DNA of 64,000 nucleotides from assembly GCF_041435195.1 (NCBI RefSeq), contig NZ_CP108106.1, positions 4,064,501 to 4,128,500 of the forward strand, given 5' to 3'. How positions within the stretch are numbered: the first letter of the stretch is position 1; every line of letters starts with the position of its first letter. Below, one piece after another: positions 61,801-64,000 of this stretch. Below the pieces are notes generated by a model that was given only the letters and a program-made list of their open reading frames with translations, did no database searches and was not told the origin of the DNA. The position numbers and the translations under genes are program-made. Source of the stretch: Streptomyces sp. NBC_00224 (GTDB lineage: Bacteria; Actinomycetota; Actinomycetes; Streptomycetales; Streptomycetaceae).

Positions 61801-63656
61801 CAGTAGTACGTCTGGCCCCACTTGAGCTTGCCCGCCGGGACCGTCCAGTCGCCGGTGGCGATCAGCCCGGAGTCGGCGATCTTGGTGTTGGTGTTGTCGT
61901 AGACCTGGAAGTCGTACTGCGGCGTCGTGGTGACGTCGTCGCCCGCCCAGGCGGTCAGGTGGGGCGTGGTGGTGTCCGCGACGGCGTTGTTGTTCGGGTA
62001 CTGCTGGTAGATCTGCGGGGCCGCGTTGCCGGTGTAGGTGACCGACATGTACGGGCCGAGCGCCGGGTCGTTGAACGAGCCGAACTGCTTCCAGTGCAGG
62101 TTGTCGTTGGTGGCCGCGTAGACGGCGAGGCCGTTGTCGGCGGTGGTGCCGTTGAACCAGCCCTGGATGGCGCTGGTGGTCAGCGGCACGTCCACCCAGT
62201 CGCCCACGGTCCGGTCGGCGCCGGTGTTGGCGCACGCCTTGGGCACGCTCGGGGTGGCGTTGCCGATGGAGGAGCCGTAGGTCGGGCCGGGGTAGGCGGT
62301 CACCGTGTTCGGCTTCCAGGCCTGGGTGACCAGGGCGACGTCGAACCGCTCCGGGGTGCAGGTGGAGGCCCAGGTGTCGAAGAGGTGCAGGGTCGCCGAG
62401 GTGACCGTGGCGTGCGTGCCGTCCCAGGTGTTGTACCAGTGGTTGACGTACGCGGCCGCCGAGTGCGGGCCGGAGTCGTAGGAGCCGACCTTGACGGTCT
62501 GCTCGGACGAGTGGTCGCCGGCGGGGATGCCGGACTCGGCGTAGGTGGTGGTCCAGCCGTCGGTGACGGTCGGGTCGACGGTGACCGGGAAGACGCGGGC
62601 GCGGTCGTGCAGCCAGCGCGGGTCCAGGGTGACCTTCAGCGCGGTCTTCGCGCCCTGGCGGACCAGCTCGTAGGTCACGGAGTGGGTGGTGGCCGGGTCA
62701 CCGGAGCGCGGATCGACCTTCGCGTCGTAGGCGTACGCGGAAGGGATGCGCTCGACGGTCTTGCCCGCGGTGTCCACCAGATCGATGGAGCCGTCCTTGG
62801 CCTGGCGGGCGGTCATGCCCTTGAGGTCGAGGGGGAAGGTCCAGGTGTTCTGGGCCTTCGCGGAGTGCAGGACGATCGCTTCCTTGAGCCCGGTCGCGGT
62901 GGGCGCGAGCTCCAGGTCGGTGCCGGGGAGCACGTTCGCGTAGGTGACGCGCGAGCCGTGCGCGGTGCCGGTGACGGGGGCCGCGCCCTGGAGGCCGTAG
63001 CTGAGGGCGTGCGAGCCGTCAGTGGCGAAGGAGGCGAGCGCCGAGTCGGCGGCCTTGGCGGCGAAGTCCACGTCGAGGGAGTTGGCGGACTCGTGCCAGC
63101 GGTGGTCGGGGCCCGCTCTCACATCGACGTCGATGGGCTGCCATTTGCCCTCTTCGTCCTTGTAGTTCACCGGCGTCATGGCGACCTGCCGGGTCAGCGT
63201 GCCGTCCGCGTTGTCGAAAACCGTGGCGGTACGGGATGACTTGGCCGGATTGCGGTGGCTTGTCTTGGCGTTGAAGCCCTGGGCCGAGCGGCTCTTGCCG
63301 CCCTTGGTGGCCTTCGCGTACGGGTGGTACGCGTCGAGCTCACCGCGACCCTTGCCCGGCTTGTGCCCCTTGCCCTTGTTCGCCTTGGTGGCGGCGGCGC
63401 TCGCGTGGTGGCCGTGCCCGGCGGCGGTGCCGCTCTGCTGCTTGGGCAGCGAGCCCCAGTGCGGGTCCTTGAACCAGGCGGTGATCGAGCTGAGGCTGGG
63501 CAGCGATATACGGCCCAGATGGGCGTCGTCGGCCATGGCCTGCTGGGTGGTCAGCATCAATGCGAGGCTGGTGAGCAGCAGCAGCGCCACCCGTCTTTGA
63601 CGGCGGCGGTAGAGCGAAGGCCGCCGTATGGAACGGCGGAAGGGGCGAGGACGCAC
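52824..63656 (-). CDS. Giant secreted RHS-repeat protein with Hint domain and deaminase-like toxin tail
   Basis: 3,610 residues from GTG 63656, with GGGAG upstream. A signal peptide (to about 43) is followed by a DNRLRE-type domain (about 355-540) and RHS/YD repeats interrupted by three LamG/concanavalin-like insertions (about 920-1120, 1180-1400 and 1930-2140). The RHS core ends near 2930-3005 (GFQSGWTEPGSGDVGTASRW, then YNPATGQF). Next come a Lys/His/Val-rich helical section (about 3018-3135), a Gly/Ala-rich membrane-like segment (to about 3215) and a Hint self-cleavage domain (about 3288-3472, SFTGNTKVLMANGSTKAIDR to VLVHNC). The C-terminal 135 residues carry GHNHAEGKL and CEEFC, the HAE...CxxC zinc motif of deaminase toxins. 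It probably delivers this toxin to rival cells. Confidence 0.93.
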   Translation of the reverse strand: MRPRPFRRSIRRPSLYRRRQRRVALLLLTSLALMLTTQQAMADDAHLGRISLPSLSSITAWFKDPHWGSLPKQQSGTAAGHGHHASAAATKANKGKGHKPGKGRGELDAYHPYAKATKGGKSRSAQGFNAKTSHRNPAKSSRTATVFDNADGTLTRQVAMTPVNYKDEEGKWQPIDVDVRAGPDHRWHESANSLDVDFAAKAADSALASFATDGSHALSYGLQGAAPVTGTAHGSRVTYANVLPGTDLELAPTATGLKEAIVLHSAKAQNTWTFPLDLKGMTARQAKDGSIDLVDTAGKTVERIPSAYAYDAKVDPRSGDPATTHSVTYELVRQGAKTALKVTLDPRWLHDRARVFPVTVDPTVTDGWTTTYAESGIPAGDHSSEQTVKVGSYDSGPHSAAAYVNHWYNTWDGTHATVTSATLHLFDTWASTCTPERFDVALVTQAWKPNTVTAYPGPTYGSSIGNATPSVPKACANTGADRTVGDWVDVPLTTSAIQGWFNGTTADNGLAVYAATNDNLHWKQFGSFNDPALGPYMSVTYTGNAAPQIYQQYPNNNAVADTTTPHLTAWAGDDVTTTPQYDFQVYDNTNTKIADSGLIATGDWTVPAGKLKWGQTYYWTVQGYDGSLYTPAADWYALQIQVPQPVITSGLSQNSGDHGFDASSGNYTTSDTDASLSTVGPSLDVVRDYNSRDPRWTGSFGAGWSSIFDTRATEQYNASGAVTSAVVSYPNGSQVGYGKNGDGSFSAGSGRFSTFKSVTGGYSLTDKDDTVYTFTQALGSGGYGLTSVTDANGRALNFTWTGGRVSKMASAVSGRALNVTWSTPSGASAAHVATVVTDPVVGTDQSTALTWTYGYTGDQLVSVCPPSTTTACTKYTYTAGSQYQNASLDLDPRAMWPLTESSGTVAKDAVLGNENTLNATYKNVTLGQAGPPNGGTAAGFNGTSSAVALPNDTGNNTDSGALSLWFKTSAGPGVLYSYASQPIDAGNAAGYYTPSIYVGSDGKLNAEFWYSGGIAPLTTSASVADGQWHHVVLSAAGNSQSLFLDNAKVGSLSGTVSIKSGTAFGKNQPFNYLGTGFLGGNWPDQPHQSSTSKTGYATYFNGSIAGAAWYDRPLVAADVSALYNYGTHASSLLSSVTRPSGKTYAAMTYDPGTAALTQLTDENGGVWKLGAPTVTGSSQTYRGAVLGGAPATYFRFGEAAGAGTAVDETRGGTGTYSNVTLGATGPFSDQKTAAFNGTSSWVKVPDVQTGSTSASAELWFSTTRGGAILMNAQNGPIGGTVSSTTPQLWIGTDNKLYGGFYTTSGSVQMGTTGTVTDGKWHHVLLSASPTSQTLYLDGTQAATKAGTAALTTGGRTTDYLGAGTTGSGWAGLPYPATVYFNGSLAEAATYRSALTAQDAAAHFQAAKNSTGLLPVSTVKVTSPANATLTYQYDVNHNNRTLTETDGLGNTTSFGYDTGGFEHTVTDPNGATTVTGHDVRGNTVSTTTCQNQAANACSTEYFSYFPDDTTEQLTTADPRNDILLTRRDGRSASAADNTYLTSFGYDSAGNQTTITGPAVAGFPSGRTTTTVFSDGTATYLATGGGNVPKGLPVRTVSPGGAVNSVAYFKNGDVASTTDAGGLVTSYTYDGVGQVLSKKVVSDTYPAGLTTTYTYDADGQVVQEKDPQLTDRVTGAVHAAVSTTVFDIDGNITSQSVADGSGGDYTRTETQTYDAYDHVATKKDANANAGASNGNTVTYTYDSQGNKTKEVSSSGTEMRYTYDDSGQLLTQGVMYAGDPVNPQTPSLLTESSRAYDPAGRLASVTDAMGATTSYTYTDNGLTSTVTKKSADGNSSNVLQSNAYDAAGNLLSSTTDNGETVTTHTVDAASRHTSTTLDPAGVARVTSVSYTPDDEIATENSHDSSGWDRTVTNAYDAMGNKIAETLYGDAAGHPTGWWKLDQSAGSTVTDASGSGNTAAATGVTWNGSSATFAGNAGQQIATNGPVLDTAASYTVSAWVNMASLPTHNATVVAQAGTTNSAFMLQYNYAHTSAPLWSLEQTGTDAPGTSFPAAYSTAKPVAGSWTHVVGVYNATNGAVQIYVNGTLSGSATNSAPWSAHGPLMIGGAKYGGAVGDALPGGVSNVQVYQRAFTSTDITSLYGKGRTGGTAASSDEQKTTYTYDKRGLQTSMTDANQNTTNYAYDEAGNLAVATAPAVQAETDGTNPLTVRPVTTSGFNTFGEAVEEQGPNGDVTTTAYDANGNKVMETLPSYTPAGETTPVTAASTWTYDNEGNQTSSTTAGGRTTSYFYDQLGRVAQVTRADGATLHTTYDNAGDPLSVTDGTGASTQATYDYLGRQLTSTTLERFPSTRTLTSTNSYAVTAGNPYGTHTSSTTTPGGVTTSYGYDRAGETTSVTDAAGNTTRYTYDFEGNQQKTILPDNTWTETDYNAAGQPTYNKQYDASDTLLSQSSVTYDAVGNVVTTTDANGRTSRFTYDAAGTVTQEIQPVSDTSSITTSFGYDQAGHRTRFTDGRGNSWRYTFTPWGQQEKVIEPSTAQYTSAADTTTTFSYDADGRMVKAVKPGGTSTSLTYDSNNQVLTMAGQGADAATATRSFSYDKTGRVLTADTAEAGITGNADHQSATHEAFGYDDRGDLLSASGSAGSSSFTYNADSAPLTRTDAAGTTTYGYDNAGRVSTLDDAATGNRLTYTYGKLNEISQIKYGATGQTRTYTYDTAHRLTGDTLMQGATGLASMGYGYDKNGNLTSKTTTGVPGAATHTYTYDYANRLASWNNGSTTTTYGYDASGNRTRVGADVYTYDARDQLTSDGNRSYAYSARGTMTQQAGSDGTVAFTTDAFGAQITAGTHAYNLDATGRNITDTDTATQGSRTFQYSGASNTIASDGNYTYTYDVSGGLVGVGNGPSGSALALTDQHDDVIGTFTAGATALSGSASYDPLGKNTGTNTVLGHLGFQSGWTEPGSGDVGTASRWYNPATGQFRNKDSISLNPVPNSVSANPFAYVNDNPLAGTDQSGNCSWYDVVCGAKKVVHKAAAVVHQVAAPIYHAAVQVVHQVVQVAKHVAKKVVHRVRDVYRKTVRVVRRVYHYAVRKVKRVYHAAVHAVHTAYHKVTKTVKRVVHAAKKVAKAAVHTVAKAARTTYHATVKAAKTTATFVKNHAAAITSFVVSTAVFMGCEAVTAGVGSIGCAAVAGAVGSLVTQGFACAQKGGDECSVGAFAGSAIEGAASGALGGVLGKIGGSLLAKAAPKAMKAVGGLFGKGAAAEETAAKDATEVAASRAEAQGAGSRGESGIGCKVGVPHSFTGNTKVLMANGSTKAIDRIRVGDTIANAAPGVSGTESHKVTAVIVTKTDRDFVDVTIKATKRGAKVKKAVRKAALGLAASAAVLGALTATPQKAQAAEVTAKGDHLTTTFHHPFYDATQSAFVEAKDLHEGDVLQTPTGTAEVTGVRLYHANTVTYDLTVDGLHTYYVEAGDTPVLVHNCNGSSTPDPMHLQARVDAMTKKMGAGARWKTVGGLHVPEGNGMDLFAVGARSEITDAQIALSDAADEGLRVYPRLPKKTDAPLILGHNHAEGKLLTEAVNLGATPQLLIASNDFCEEFCAPLIKRLGGKIITPRLAKW

Positions 63657-63728
63657 GAGGCGACTCCCTGGAGACAGGCACAGATCGGCCAAAGACAGAA
63701 ACGCGCCGATCCTGTCCGTAAAGAGCGC

Positions 63729-64000
63729 CTAAATGACAGTCAGCAGACCTGTTCTTGGCAGCCGCTTGAGCAACCCATTGCTTAAGTGGAATGGGTTGTT
63801 CCGTCTGTCCGATTCGCGCTTTCCCGTACTTTTGCCAGAAGAAGTCCGAGGGGATGCTTCCGGCGGGCCGGGAAAGGCGATGGTCAAGGCCGTCCCGCGC
63901 GCCTGCGGATCGGCCGGGCCCGCCTCGGCGGCCCGCTCCTCGGCGAGCCGGCGCAGCTCGGGCAGCGCCCGGCGGCACTGGCCGTCGTCCATCAGCGTCG
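63729..64000 (-). CDS. C-terminal end of an unidentified gene, cut by window edge
   Basis: About 90 residues are visible, entering from beyond the right edge and ending with TAG at 63729-63731. The visible part begins TLMDDGQCRRALPELRRLAE, then turns into a low-complexity basic tail. The first 40 codons have strong coding bias, the tail less so. Not enough remains to name it. It is on the same strand as, and 72 bases upstream of, the RHS gene. Confidence 0.5.
   Translation of the reverse strand, partial: TLMDDGQCRRALPELRRLAEERAAEAGPADPQARGTALTIAFPGPPEASPRTSSGKSTGKRESDRRNNPFHLSNGLLKRLPRTGLLTVI

Noticed and set aside
52803..63239. A plus-strand open frame of over 3,400 codons opposite the RHS gene
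   Set aside because: It is the antisense of the RHS gene, kept open by GC-rich codon usage. Its translation is a Gly/Arg/Val-rich string with no domain, start signal or ribosome site.

Overview
The window is high-GC chromosomal DNA from a Streptomyces. The evidence is the codon bias with GTG/TTG starts, a bldA-type tRNA-Leu(UAA), a DivIC/Rpf/enolase block, XRE-DUF397 regulators, and the interspersed GC-rich palindromic repeats common in this genus. Most of it is core chromosome. Two parts are accessory: a 6.45 kb island at about 31.74-38.22 kb and an RHS toxin operon at 52.2-63.7 kb.

Layout. 1-3.2 kb: a glycosyltransferase cut by the window edge, a GNAT-fold transferase and an Asp/Glu racemase family protein (all minus). 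3.2-5 kb: an HD protein and an NmrA-type oxidoreductase. 4.9-10.8 kb: a histidine-utilisation operon read leftward, hutU - M20 amidohydrolase - hutF - hutI, broken up by repeat elements, one of which lies inside the M20 reading frame. 10.9-22.7 kb: a PLP decarboxylase, an RpiR regulator, an SGNH hydrolase, cystathionine beta-synthase, a thiolase, an XRE-TPR regulator, several small conserved genes and a Bax-inhibitor-like membrane protein. 23.1 kb: bldA, the tRNA that reads UUA, next to a MacB-type ABC exporter. 27-31.4 kb: a secreted phospholipase-D-like protein, a cyclopropane-fatty-acid-synthase-like enzyme and type II NADH dehydrogenase with Rex-like operators upstream.

31.74-38.22 kb is an island bounded by perfect 35-bp direct repeats. 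The right copy is the 3' end of ppx/gppA, and the ppx terminator has been left stranded beyond the left copy. It carries a secreted protein, an ATPase-fold regulator, an XRE-DUF397 pair and a cassette of radical SAM enzyme, isoaspartyl-methyltransferase-like enzyme and DUF6624 protein. No integrase was found. The radical SAM gene has two TTA codons, so it should depend on the bldA tRNA encoded 12 kb away. This cassette is the best candidate for an undescribed system, probably a peptide-modification pathway.

38.2-48.6 kb returns to core order: ppx, DUF501, divIC, eno, rpfA (with a ydaO-type c-di-AMP riboswitch), rpfB, a P450, mazG and a SurA-like lipoprotein. It ends in a GtrA / polyprenyl-phosphate glycosyltransferase / YfhO set that resembles three-component glycosylation systems of Gram-positive envelopes. 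51-63.7 kb holds a DUF1906 secreted protein, a candidate immunity gene and a 3,610-residue secreted RHS protein with a Hint domain and a C-terminal deaminase-like toxin module.
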